Assembly (NCBI GenBank): GCA_030698575.1
Contig: JAUYMQ010000545.1
Location: 1 to 7,114, forward strand
Source of the DNA: Deltaproteobacteria bacterium
GTDB lineage: Bacteria; JAUYMQ01
DNA: 7,114 nt
Direction: 5' to 3'
Part shown: one piece after another, positions 1 to 6,460 of the stretch
Position numbering within the stretch: the stretch's first letter is position 1
How the letters are laid out: each line of letters starts with the position of its first letter
The notes under the pieces: generated by a model
Databases searched by the model: none
Seen by the model: only the letters and a program-made list of their open reading frames with translations
Told to the model about the DNA's origin: nothing
Program-made: the position numbers and the translations under genes

Positions 1-141
1 GGCATGACCGCCGACTGGGTTCGCCTGCCTTACGACGTATTGGAACGAATCTCCAGCCGCATCGTGAACGAAGTTCGCGGCATCAGCCGCGTCGTCTACG
101 ACATCACCTCCAAACCCCCCAGCACCATCGAGTGGGAATGA
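1..141 (+). CDS. guaA: GMP synthase (glutamine-hydrolysing), C-terminal end only
   Basis: These are the last 46 residues plus a TGA stop of a gene that begins upstream of the window. The frame is open from base 1. The peptide carries the highly conserved GuaA dimerisation-domain ending: a segment [15 protein letters not shown], then [20 protein letters not shown], and the terminal STIEWE. GMP synthase converts XMP to GMP in the cytosol, using ATP and ammonia released from glutamine, as the last step of guanine nucleotide synthesis. The catalytic glutaminase and ATP-pyrophosphatase domains lie outside the window and cannot be judged. The gene ends 152 bp before mgtE with no strong hairpin and T-run behind it, so read-through into mgtE cannot be excluded. 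Confidence 0.96.
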   Translation, partial: GMTADWVRLPYDVLERISSRIVNEVRGISRVVYDITSKPPSTIEWE

Positions 142-293
142 AGATGGGGCCCACTGCCTCTGCGCCCGTTTCTTCAAACTGCTCATCCGTCATCAAGGGC
201 TTCGCCGGCCCGGCTGATCTCCCCCGATCTCAGACCTGTCACCGCTGACGGGCGCGGCGCCGCCCGGCGCAGCGCGACCCGCTGGAGTGCGAT
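142..293. other. Intergenic region between guaA and mgtE
   Basis: This 152-bp gap holds no convincing ORF. It contains a GC-rich inverted repeat, GGGCG (250-254) and CGCCC (261-265), overlapping a 10-bp palindrome GCGGCGCCGC (254-263), about 20 bp before the mgtE ribosome binding site. No T-run follows, so it is not a canonical terminator. I recognise no magnesium riboswitch (M-box) and no clear sigma-70 promoter. A ribosome binding site GGAG at 284-287 lies 6 bases before the mgtE ATG. Confidence 0.5.
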
Positions 294-1664
294 ATGCCCC
301 ATGAAACGCAAGCAAATCCCTGGGAGAAGCTCCGGAGCCTGATCGCTACGAACGACGGGCGGGCACTGGCGGACTTCCTCGATAAGATCGGACCCTCCGA
401 AACGGCCCGGTCCATCTCGCGGCTGGAACAGGCGGAGCAGGCCCGCCTGATCACGCTCCTCGCGCCCGCCGAGGCCGCGGAGGTTATCGAGGACGTGACG
501 ATGGCCCAGGCGGTGGATCTCATCGCGGATCTCTCCGCGGAGGATGCCGCTGCGATCGTCGGGGAGCTCGAGAGCGATCACCAGGCGGATCTGCTCGGGG
601 ATCTTTCTACGGAGAGCGCGGAGGCGATTCTTGGCGTCATGCGGCCCGAGGAAGCGCGCGACGCCCGGCATCTGCTCTCCTATCCCCCCGACACCGCCGG
701 CGGCATCATGGTCACCGAGTTCGTGGCCTTCCGCGAGGGCGACCGCGTGAGCGATGCGCTGGCGTCCATGCAGGAGAACCGGGAAGTCTACGCCGACTAT
801 CACGTGCAGTACCTCTACGTTTGCGACGACGGCGACCGGCTGAAGGGGGTGCTGCGAATCCGCGACCTGCTTTATGCGCCGCGCGAGGCGCCCCTCGAGA
901 GCCTGATGATCACCAATCCGCTGACCGTTCCCGCGACGGCAAAACTCGAGGATCTCGAGCGGTTCTTTGATCAGCATCACCTCCTGGGGGCGCCCGTTCT
1001 GGACGACCTGGGCGAGCTGGTGGGGCTGGTGCTTCCGGAGGACGTCGGGGAAGCGGGCCGGAAGCGATCCGACCGCCAGCTGCTCGACATCAGCGGCATC
1101 GTGGGTGGTGAGGAGTTCCGGGGAATGTCTCTCGGCCTGCGATCCCGCCGGCGGCTCTCCTGGCTTTCGATCAACATCTTCCTCAACGTGATCGCCGCCA
1201 GCGTCATCGCTTACTATCAGGACACGCTGGCCGCAGCGATCGCCCTCGCCGTCTTCCTCCCGATGATCAGCGACATGAGCGGCTGCTCGGGAAATCAGGC
1301 GGTGGCGGTCAGCATCCGCGAGCTGACGCTCGGGCTGGTGCGGCCCGAGGAGGTGCTGCGCGTTCTCGGAAAGGAGGTCAGCCTGGGGGCCATCAACGGC
1401 CTGGTGCTGGGCGCCATCCTGGGCGGCGTGGCCTGGCTCTGGAAGGGGAACATCTATCTGGCGCTGGTCGTAGGCGGCGCACTGCTTGTGAACACGGTGC
1501 TGGCTGTGGCGCTCGGCGGCCTTCTGCCGCTCGTTCTGAAGACACTTCGATTCGACCCCGCGCTGGTGTCGGGTCCCATCCTGACCACAGTGACGGACAT
1601 GGCAGGCTTCTTCCTGGTGCTGAGCATGGCGACGCTCGTGCTCCCGAAGCTCGCCATCGGCTGA
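294..1664 (+). CDS. mgtE: MgtE-family magnesium channel/transporter
   Basis: 456 residues, full length for the family (about 450). MgtE is a homodimeric inner-membrane Mg2+ channel gated by intracellular Mg2+. The layout is standard: a helical MgtE N domain (about 1-130), the linker SYPPDTAGGIMVTEF (129-143), two CBS domains (about 139-198 and 203-250), a plug-helix region (about 255-287), then five hydrophobic segments near 288-308, 311-340, 362-384, 386-411 and 424-450. The pore-lining second helix has P323 and the segment DMSGCSGNQ (327-335). The last helix has TD at 434-435; this Asp probably corresponds to the conserved Mg2+-binding Asp of the Thermus protein. The ATG at 294 has GGAG six bases upstream. 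The segment DMSGCSGNQ differs from the common GxGGNxGNQ form but keeps the G-N-Q core, which suggests a distinct MgtE subfamily. A CNNM-like gene follows after 13 bp, so co-transcription is likely. Confidence 0.95.
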   Translation: MPHETQANPWEKLRSLIATNDGRALADFLDKIGPSETARSISRLEQAEQARLITLLAPAEAAEVIEDVTMAQAVDLIADLSAEDAAAIVGELESDHQADLLGDLSTESAEAILGVMRPEEARDARHLLSYPPDTAGGIMVTEFVAFREGDRVSDALASMQENREVYADYHVQYLYVCDDGDRLKGVLRIRDLLYAPREAPLESLMITNPLTVPATAKLEDLERFFDQHHLLGAPVLDDLGELVGLVLPEDVGEAGRKRSDRQLLDISGIVGGEEFRGMSLGLRSRRRLSWLSINIFLNVIAASVIAYYQDTLAAAIALAVFLPMISDMSGCSGNQAVAVSIRELTLGLVRPEEVLRVLGKEVSLGAINGLVLGAILGGVAWLWKGNIYLALVVGGALLVNTVLAVALGGLLPLVLKTLRFDPALVSGPILTTVTDMAGFFLVLSMATLVLPKLAIG

Positions 1665-1671
1665 GAGGGGA
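1664..1671 (+). promoter_or_regulatory. Ribosome binding site that decides the DUF21/CBS gene start
   Basis: The purine-rich stretch AGAGGGGA begins at the last base of the mgtE stop codon and ends 6 bases before the ATG at 1678. A TTG in the same frame at 1672 would leave no spacer, so ATG 1678 is the better start. Confidence 0.65.
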
Positions 1672-1677
1672 TTGCGC

Positions 1678-2733
1678 ATGATCTATCTGCTCACCGTCAT
1701 CGGTGTTGTGATTTTCACCTCGGCGGTCTGCTCACTCTTCGAGGCGGTGCTCTACTCGGTGCCGCTGAGCCACATCGAATCGCTCTTGCACAGCGGGCGG
1801 CCGTCGGGTCGCGCCCTCTCGCAACTGCGGAAGAACGTCGACCGGCCGATTGCGGCCATCCTTTTCCTCAACACCATCGCGAATACCGGCGGCGCGGCTT
1901 TCGCGGGCGCCATCGCCGCCGAGGTGCTTGGAAACGCGTCGCTTGCCTACTTCTCGGCGGCCTTCACCCTGGCGATCCTCATGTTCTCCGAGATTCTTCC
2001 CAAGACCGCCGGGGTGGCCTATGCCCGCCCCCTGGCGCGGTTCATCGCTCTGCCGCTGCAGTTCATGGTCTGGATCTTCACGCCGATCATCTGGATGAGC
2101 CGGTTCGTGACACGCCTAGTCTCCGGCAGGGGGGAGACGCACCGCGTGACCGACGAGGATCTGCTCGTCATGGTCCGGCTGGGACTTCGCTCGGGGGACT
2201 TCAAGGAGCACGAGGCGGAGGTCATCCAGAACATCCTCGAGCTGGAGGCAAAGAAGGCCTCCGACGTGATGACGCCCCGCTCGGTGGTCTATACGCTGAG
2301 CGCGGACTTGACCGTCGGGGACGTGCGGCATGAGGAAAAGCTGCTCAACTACAGCCGCATACCGATATACGATCAGGGCGCCGAGGACATCGTCGGCATC
2401 GTTCACCGCCGGGAGGTGCTCACGGCCATCGCCAACGATCGCTTCACGGTGAAACTCCGGGAGCTCATGGGACCGGCGCACTTCGTGCTCGAGACCACGC
2501 CTCTCGACAAACTCCTCCGCTTGTTCCTCGAGCGGAGGCAGCACATGGTGATTGTGATCGGAGAGTACGGCGTGCTTTCCGGCATCACGACCCTCGAGGA
2601 CGTGCTGGAGGAGATCATAGGGCACGAGATCGTCGACGAGTTCGATCAGGTAACCGATCTGCAGGAGTTTGCGCGCCGCCAGCGCAGTGAGATTCTTGGC
2701 AGGCAGGGCGCGCGGCCCGTGCCGAAGGGGTGA
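1678..2733 (+). CDS. CNNM/CorC-like DUF21 and CBS-pair membrane protein
   Basis: 351 residues from ATG 1678. The N-terminal half (about 1-150) is a DUF21/CNNM transmembrane domain with hydrophobic segments near 3-25, 57-83, 88-112 and 120-146 and the hallmark MFSEILPKT (102-110). An acidic helix (about 158-190) links it to a CBS pair (about 195-312) opened by the typical DVMTPR (196-201) and closed by [14 protein letters not shown] (302-315). Proteins of this class (CorC, YhdP, CNNM) sit in the inner membrane and act in Mg2+ (and Co2+) efflux or resistance; old annotations call them hemolysins. The protein stops about 36 residues after the CBS pair and so lacks the C-terminal CorC_HlyC domain many relatives carry. 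It lies 13 bp behind mgtE, which supports a magnesium role. The direction of transport is inferred from the family, not visible here. Confidence 0.9.
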   Translation: MIYLLTVIGVVIFTSAVCSLFEAVLYSVPLSHIESLLHSGRPSGRALSQLRKNVDRPIAAILFLNTIANTGGAAFAGAIAAEVLGNASLAYFSAAFTLAILMFSEILPKTAGVAYARPLARFIALPLQFMVWIFTPIIWMSRFVTRLVSGRGETHRVTDEDLLVMVRLGLRSGDFKEHEAEVIQNILELEAKKASDVMTPRSVVYTLSADLTVGDVRHEEKLLNYSRIPIYDQGAEDIVGIVHRREVLTAIANDRFTVKLRELMGPAHFVLETTPLDKLLRLFLERRQHMVIVIGEYGVLSGITTLEDVLEEIIGHEIVDEFDQVTDLQEFARRQRSEILGRQGARPVPKG

Positions 2734-2768
2734 GGCGGGCGAGGGACGGCAAGCTTTCCGGTGTCGAG

Positions 2769-2774
2769 AGGAGG
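2769..2774 (+). promoter_or_regulatory. Ribosome binding site that decides the carbonic anhydrase start
   Basis: A perfect AGGAGG stands 8 bases before TTG 2783. It fixes the start there, although the frame stays open back to an ATG at 2669 inside the preceding gene. The predicted product then begins MAKLRDEIL, where related beta carbonic anhydrases also begin. Confidence 0.85.
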
Positions 2775-2782
2775 AAAGGATT

Positions 2783-3379
2783 TTGGCAAAGCTACGTGAC
2801 GAAATACTTGCCGCGAACGCGGCCTACGCCGCGGCCTTCGGGGATGAGCGAAAGCTTGCTACGCCGCCCGCGCGGGGCGTCGCCGTCCTCACCTGCATGG
2901 ATTCCCGGATCGACTTCTACAGGGTCACCGGGCTCAAGCTGGGCGACGCGCACATCATCCGGAACGCGGGCGGGCGGGCAAGCGACGATGCGATCCGTTC
3001 GCTCGTGATCAGCCACAAGTTCCTCGGCACCAATCAGTGGGCCGTGATCCATCACACCGGCTGTGGCATGGAGATGTTCACCGGCGAGACCATGGCCAGG
3101 CTCCTCGAAACCAGCCTGGGGACAGCCATACGGGACGGCGAGGGCTGGCGAAATCCCGACGAGTCGGGCGGTTCAATGGAGGGGCACTACATCGACTGGC
3201 TTACTTATGACGATCCGATAAAGGCGATCTGCATCGACGTGGCGCGCATCCGGAACCATCCCCTGGTCCCGCGCAGCATCCCCATCGACGCCTTCATTTA
3301 CGACGTGATGACCGGCCGCCTCGAGGAAGTACGCGAAGCGTCGGCGATCGGCAGGCCCGGCGAACCGAGCGGGAGCTGA
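2783..3379 (+). CDS. Beta-class carbonic anhydrase
   Basis: 198 residues from a TTG start set by AGGAGG at 2769-2774. Beta carbonic anhydrases interconvert CO2 and bicarbonate using a zinc held by two Cys and one His. The set is complete: TCMDSRID gives Cys38 and the Asp40/Arg42 dyad, and HHTGCGM gives His91 and Cys94. The surrounding pattern ([20 protein letters not shown] at 46-65, then [11 protein letters not shown] at 73-83) resembles the small cytosolic type of mycobacterial Rv1284 more than the plant-like or Can/CynT types. The C-terminal part has a short HPLVP...GFIYD-like ending (here [16 protein letters not shown]). The gene begins 49 bp after the CNNM-like gene on the same strand and may belong to its operon. 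Its stop codon directly abuts the stop of the opposing sixA-like gene. The physiological role, bicarbonate supply or pH, is inferred. Confidence 0.95.
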   Translation: MAKLRDEILAANAAYAAAFGDERKLATPPARGVAVLTCMDSRIDFYRVTGLKLGDAHIIRNAGGRASDDAIRSLVISHKFLGTNQWAVIHHTGCGMEMFTGETMARLLETSLGTAIRDGEGWRNPDESGGSMEGHYIDWLTYDDPIKAICIDVARIRNHPLVPRSIPIDAFIYDVMTGRLEEVREASAIGRPGEPSGS

Positions 3380-3874
3380 CTACCCCTGCGCGAGCCGCCG
3401 CAGGATCTTCGGAGGGAGGAACCACCGAAGCTGCCCTCCCCGACGGACCGGACCCTCGAACTCCACGCACGCCGCACCGCCCTTCTTGAAAGCGAGCCGG
3501 TCCGCGTCGGCCTCGCCGAGGAGCGCGGCGAGCAGCTCCGAGAGGTGCGGCTCGTGCCCCACGAGCGCCACGGTGGCGCCGGGGGGGTAGCGGGAGAGCA
3601 GGGTGGTGACTGCGGCGACGGAACCCCCGGCGAGCGCTTCAACGTTGCGGGGCGAAACCCCGCCCCAGGCCTCGGCCGCAATCTCGGCCGTGCGCCGTGC
3701 GCGGGGCAGGGGGCTCGTCAGCAGGGTGTCGGGACAGGGGGCGATGCGCGCTAGCCCGATGGCCGCTTCGCGGAAGCGTTCCGCTCCTTCGGGCGTGAGG
3801 GTTCGTTCGGCGTCTGGAATGCCGCCCGTGCCGCGGGGTATGGCAATAGCGTGGCGGATGATCAGGAGGCGCAT
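3380..3874 (-). CDS. sixA: SixA-like phosphohistidine phosphatase (histidine phosphatase superfamily)
   Basis: 164 residues, the usual size for SixA. The start is placed at the ATG at 3874, so that the product begins MRLLIIRHAIA; the catalytic R-H-A motif (Arg7, His8) then lies where the family has it. An upstream in-frame ATG at 3937 would add 21 residues unlike the family. Other family marks are DAERTLTPEG (21-30), LLTSPLPRARRTAEI (51-65, Arg58 probably binding phosphate) and the second catalytic His in VGHEPH (His107). SixA enzymes remove phosphate from phosphohistidine, such as on ArcB or PTS carrier proteins, in the cytosol. The gene starts 13 bp after the CHAD stop on the same strand, with only a weak GTGAGG-like site, so it is probably translated from the CHAD transcript. 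SixA genes are often found beside CHAD and polyphosphate genes, and the real substrate here is unknown. Confidence 0.9.
   Translation of the reverse strand: MRLLIIRHAIAIPRGTGGIPDAERTLTPEGAERFREAAIGLARIAPCPDTLLTSPLPRARRTAEIAAEAWGGVSPRNVEALAGGSVAAVTTLLSRYPPGATVALVGHEPHLSELLAALLGEADADRLAFKKGGAACVEFEGPVRRGGQLRWFLPPKILRRLAQG
3386..3404. repeat. Small inverted repeat at the convergent gene junction
   Basis: CTGCG (3386-3390) and CGCAG (3399-3403) can pair around an 8-base loop; C3385 with G3404 adds a sixth pair. It lies just inside the 3' end of sixA, immediately past the carbonic anhydrase stop. No T-run follows on either strand, so it is at best a weak or factor-assisted terminator and may be chance. 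Confidence 0.25.
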
Positions 3875-3887
3875 CGGCGATGCGGCC

Positions 3888-4799
3888 TCACCGGGCGGGT
3901 TCCCGGAGCCCCATGGCACGCAACCCGCGCCGGGCATTGGCGGGCGGACCGAGATGGAGGTACGCGCGGTGGTCTTCGCGGGCCGTTGCTTCGATAGCGC
4001 CGCGCAGCCGCCGCGCCGTCAAAGCGAGATCGCTCTGCCCCCGCTTCTCGGACGCCGCAATCTGCCCATCGAGCCACAGCACCAGCACGTGCGCATCATG
4101 TAACCGGCCCAGCGCGTCCTGCAGTTCCCGGAAGATGCGGGTGGCGTCCGGGGTCCGGTCGAGCACGGCCATGTTCACCTCGGCCAGATAGCGCATCCGT
4201 CGGACCTGGCGGCGCAGCCGGTGGAGCGCGTCGGGATCATAAGACGATCCGACTACCTCCATCGTTTCGAGCAGCTTCATTCCCCGGGATTTCTGCTCCT
4301 CGCGCAACCGGCGGAGCACGGTGAAGAGATCGTCGGCGCCCCGCCGCATGATACCCTGCAGATCCCCCTTGAACTCGGCGATGTCGAGCGCTGCCACGGA
4401 GCGTTGCATCCGGCGGTGCGAGCGTCGGCGGGCGTCCCGCAGGCGCCGGTGAAGGATCTCCGCCTGCCGGCGGTCGCCGTTCGAGGCGCTCGCCAGTTCT
4501 TCGAAGAGCGCCACGCTGACGTCCAGATCGCGGCTGACCCCGGCTGCGCGCCGGAGGCGCCGCATGGCGCGGATGGCGCGGCGGATGCGCTTCCCTCCGG
4601 GCTTGACTGCAAGCACGGGCAGCATGATTCCCAGGCGCCGCGTGGTTACGCGCATATCGTGCACGCCTTCCTCGTCGAAGGTGAGCGCCGCGGGAAGAAT
4701 CTTGAACAGGTGCCGTATCCTGTCGCGGAGAAGCCTCGTGGCAGGATCTTGCCGGGCGCCGATGGCATGGGGCATGATGGACATGTTGGGGGGGGTCAT
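3888..4799 (-). CDS. CHAD-domain protein (probable polyphosphate-binding)
   Basis: 303 residues, almost entirely helical and very rich in Arg. CHAD (conserved histidine alpha-helical domain) proteins bind inorganic polyphosphate along a basic surface, and several localise to polyphosphate granules. Two copies of the diagnostic repeat are present: VHDMRVTTRRL (46-56) and LHRLRRQVRRMRYLAE (192-207). Each repeat is followed by the usual second element, GVSRDLDV (87-94) and ELQDALGRLHDAHVL (225-239). No CYTH domain precedes it, so this is a stand-alone CHAD protein. The start is uncertain: the first ATG (4799) has no clear Shine-Dalgarno site and is followed by eight Cs, while in-frame ATGs at 4784 and 4775 would also keep the whole domain. 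The gene is transcribed divergently from ppx/gppA and runs into sixA after 13 bp. Beyond polyphosphate binding its role is inferred. Confidence 0.9.
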   Translation of the reverse strand: MTPPNMSIMPHAIGARQDPATRLLRDRIRHLFKILPAALTFDEEGVHDMRVTTRRLGIMLPVLAVKPGGKRIRRAIRAMRRLRRAAGVSRDLDVSVALFEELASASNGDRRQAEILHRRLRDARRRSHRRMQRSVAALDIAEFKGDLQGIMRRGADDLFTVLRRLREEQKSRGMKLLETMEVVGSSYDPDALHRLRRQVRRMRYLAEVNMAVLDRTPDATRIFRELQDALGRLHDAHVLVLWLDGQIAASEKRGQSDLALTARRLRGAIEATAREDHRAYLHLGPPANARRGLRAMGLREPAR

Positions 4800-4805
4800 G
4801 GACTG

Positions 4806-4834
4806 ACTCTACACCCCGCGCCCCACCGCTTCAA
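4806..4834 (-). promoter_or_regulatory. Candidate sigma-70-like promoter for CHAD-sixA
   Basis: On the minus strand TTGAAG (4834-4829, four of six matches to TTGACA) and TAGAGT (4811-4806, four of six matches to TATAAT) are 17 bases apart, the ideal spacing. Transcription would begin at about 4799-4800, at the CHAD ATG itself, giving a leaderless message. That fits the absence of a Shine-Dalgarno site there. The call rests on sequence alone. Confidence 0.3.
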
Positions 4835-4868
4835 GGCGCCGGCGCGAACCGCGCAAGTAGCCGTCACT

Positions 4869-4874
4869 GGAGAG
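4869..4874 (+). promoter_or_regulatory. Ribosome binding site that decides the first ppx/gppA start
   Basis: GGAGAG lies 5 bases before TTG 4880. Starting there gives MKIAAIDLGSNS, which puts the phosphate-1 motif at the normal distance from the N-terminus, so TTG is the likely start codon. Confidence 0.75.
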
Positions 4875-4879
4875 TTCTT

Positions 4880-6460
4880 TTGAAGATTGCGGCCATCGAT
4901 CTGGGAAGCAACTCGCTTCACATGATTATCGTCGAGGTGAATGCGAAGGGCGCGTTCCGGGTGGTCGATCGCGAGGCGGACATGGTGCGCCTCGGATCCG
5001 GGAGCCTCACCACCGGCGTTCTCTCCGAAGAGGCCATGGACCGGACCCTGGCGGCGCTCAAGGCCTACCGCCGCCTCGCGGAATCGCACAAGGTAGAGGA
5101 GGTCATCGCGGTTGCGACCTCGGCGATACGCGAGGCACGGAACGGCGAGGACTTTCTCGAGCGGATGGGACGGAAGGTCGGGATCTGGCCCCGCGCCATC
5201 TCCGGCGAAGAGGAGGCCCGGCTGGACTACATGGCCGTGCTCCACAGTGTCCATCTTGCCGGGGCAAGGGCGCTGGTGATCGACATCGGCGGCGGCAGCG
5301 TGCAGTTCGCGCTTGGCCGGGGAGAGAAGGTGGAACTGGCGGCTTCCGAGAGGCTCGGCGCGCTGCGCATGGCCGAGCGTTTCATCAACAGCGATCCCCT
5401 TTCGCCGCGCGACGAACGGCGGCTCGAGGATCACGTGCGGGCGACCATCGCGCCGCATGTCCGGAAGATCCGTCGTTTTGATCCCGAGTACGTCGTGGGC
5501 GCATCAGGAACCATCCTCGCGCTCGGCCGCATGGCCTATGAGGCCGCGGCCGGGCAGAAGGCGGAGAGCCTGCATCACGTCACCATCGAGCGCGATCGGC
5601 TGGAAGAGGTTCAGCAGCGGCTCCGGCGGACGAATCTGGCCGAGCGGCGCCGGCTACCCCGGCTCGACAAGCGGCGCGCCGACATCATCGTGTCCGGGTC
5701 TATCATCCTGGGGACGATCCTCGGCGAGATCCGCGCCAAGCGTGTCGTGCTCTGCGAATGGGCGCTCCGCGAGGGGCTACTCCTGGCCTACCTGGCCCAG
5801 CACCGCGGCAAGCTGGCCAGGGCCGAGGCTTATCCCGACGTTCGCCGCAGGAGCGTCATGGAGCTTGCCGAGCGCTGCATCCACGACGTGACGCATGCCC
5901 GCCACGTGGCCCGGCTTGCGCTGGAGATGTTCGACGCTACGGCGGCCTATCATGGCCTCGACGATCGCCATCGCGCCCTTCTCGAGTACACGACGCTTCT
6001 GCACGACGTCGGCCAGCACATCTCACACTCACAGCATCATCTGCATTCCTACTACCTCATCAAGCACGGCGACCTTCGCGGTTTTGATCCGGTGGAGATC
6101 GAGATGATGGCGAACGTGGCGCGCTACCACCGCCGGACGGGGCCGAAGAAGAAGCACGTCGCATACGCCTCGCTGTCGCGGCAGGCGCGAAAAGGACTCA
6201 CGGCGCTCGCGGGCATCCTGCGCCTGGCCGACGCGCTCGACCGGGGGCACCGCCAGCGGGTCCGGGGCCTGAAGGTTCTGAAGCGGGGGAAGGGTCTGCT
6301 CATCCGGTGCGAGGCGGACGGGAACGTCGATCTTGAGATCTGGGGCGCCCTCCGCCGGCTGGATTTGATGGAGGAAGCCCTGGGAATGAAGCTCGACATC
6401 GAAGCGGTTTCAACGAAGCGCAGGCGCGCCACACGGAATTCGCGCCGGGGAGCTGCCTGA
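4880..6460 (+). CDS. Ppx/GppA phosphatase with C-terminal HD-type domain
   Basis: 526 residues from TTG, close to the roughly 510 of E. coli Ppx. The family hydrolyses terminal phosphates of polyphosphate (exopolyphosphatase) and/or pppGpp to ppGpp. The N-terminal ASKHA part has phosphate-1 DLGSNSLHM (7-15), ATSAIREA (79-86), the catalytic Glu region SGEEEARLDY (108-117), phosphate-2 DIGGGS (135-140) and GASGTILALG (207-216); RADIIVSGSIIL (266-277) and LREGLL (296-301) close the second lobe. The C-terminal part (about 325-505) is the HD-like domain III: His339/His342, LLHDVGQHISHS (373-384, His375-Asp376), YHRRTGPKKKH (416-426) and RLADALDRGH (448-457). The tail is strongly basic. Family-defining residues look intact, so an active enzyme is expected, but Ppx versus GppA preference cannot be read from sequence. 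It stands divergent to CHAD and overlaps a second family member. Confidence 0.94.
   Translation: MKIAAIDLGSNSLHMIIVEVNAKGAFRVVDREADMVRLGSGSLTTGVLSEEAMDRTLAALKAYRRLAESHKVEEVIAVATSAIREARNGEDFLERMGRKVGIWPRAISGEEEARLDYMAVLHSVHLAGARALVIDIGGGSVQFALGRGEKVELAASERLGALRMAERFINSDPLSPRDERRLEDHVRATIAPHVRKIRRFDPEYVVGASGTILALGRMAYEAAAGQKAESLHHVTIERDRLEEVQQRLRRTNLAERRRLPRLDKRRADIIVSGSIILGTILGEIRAKRVVLCEWALREGLLLAYLAQHRGKLARAEAYPDVRRRSVMELAERCIHDVTHARHVARLALEMFDATAAYHGLDDRHRALLEYTTLLHDVGQHISHSQHHLHSYYLIKHGDLRGFDPVEIEMMANVARYHRRTGPKKKHVAYASLSRQARKGLTALAGILRLADALDRGHRQRVRGLKVLKRGKGLLIRCEADGNVDLEIWGALRRLDLMEEALGMKLDIEAVSTKRRRATRNSRRGAA

Larger units (their letters stand above)
4800..4879. promoter_or_regulatory. 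Divergent promoter region between CHAD and ppx/gppA
   Basis: These 80 bp separate two outward-facing units, so promoters for both should lie here or overlap the genes. The stretch contains a perfect 10-bp palindrome GCGCCGGCGC (4836-4845) and a GCGCG/CGCGC inverted repeat (4842-4846, 4850-4854), either of which could bind a shared regulator. Both are plain GC-rich sequence and may be chance. I see no good sigma-70 boxes for the rightward ppx/gppA direction. Confidence 0.55.

Noticed and set aside
250-265. Rho-independent terminator after guaA
   Set aside because: The stem is only 5 bp, lies over 100 bp from the stop codon, and has no T-run.
142-293. Magnesium riboswitch (M-box) upstream of mgtE
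   Set aside because: The gap is long enough in principle, but I could not recognise conserved M-box elements or a terminator hairpin with a T-run. A covariance-model search would settle it.
183-1679. A 498-codon open frame on the minus strand covering the whole of mgtE
   Set aside because: It mirrors the mgtE codons, is rich in His, Arg, Gln and Gly as antisense frames in GC-rich DNA are, and shows no recognisable domain, whereas mgtE opposite is unmistakable.
2669-2782. N-terminal extension of the carbonic anhydrase to ATG 2669
   Set aside because: It would overlap the CNNM-like gene by 65 bases, adds an Arg-rich stretch unlike the family, and ignores the perfect AGGAGG just before TTG 2783.
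3875-3937. Extension of sixA to the ATG at 3937
   Set aside because: The added 21 residues overlap the CHAD coding end and do not resemble SixA; the family start MRLLIIRHA fits the ATG at 3874.
4221-4883. A 220-codon plus-strand open frame opposite CHAD, and a similar minus-strand one at 4796-5458
   Set aside because: Both are opposite to well-supported genes, show shadow-like composition and have no recognisable domain.
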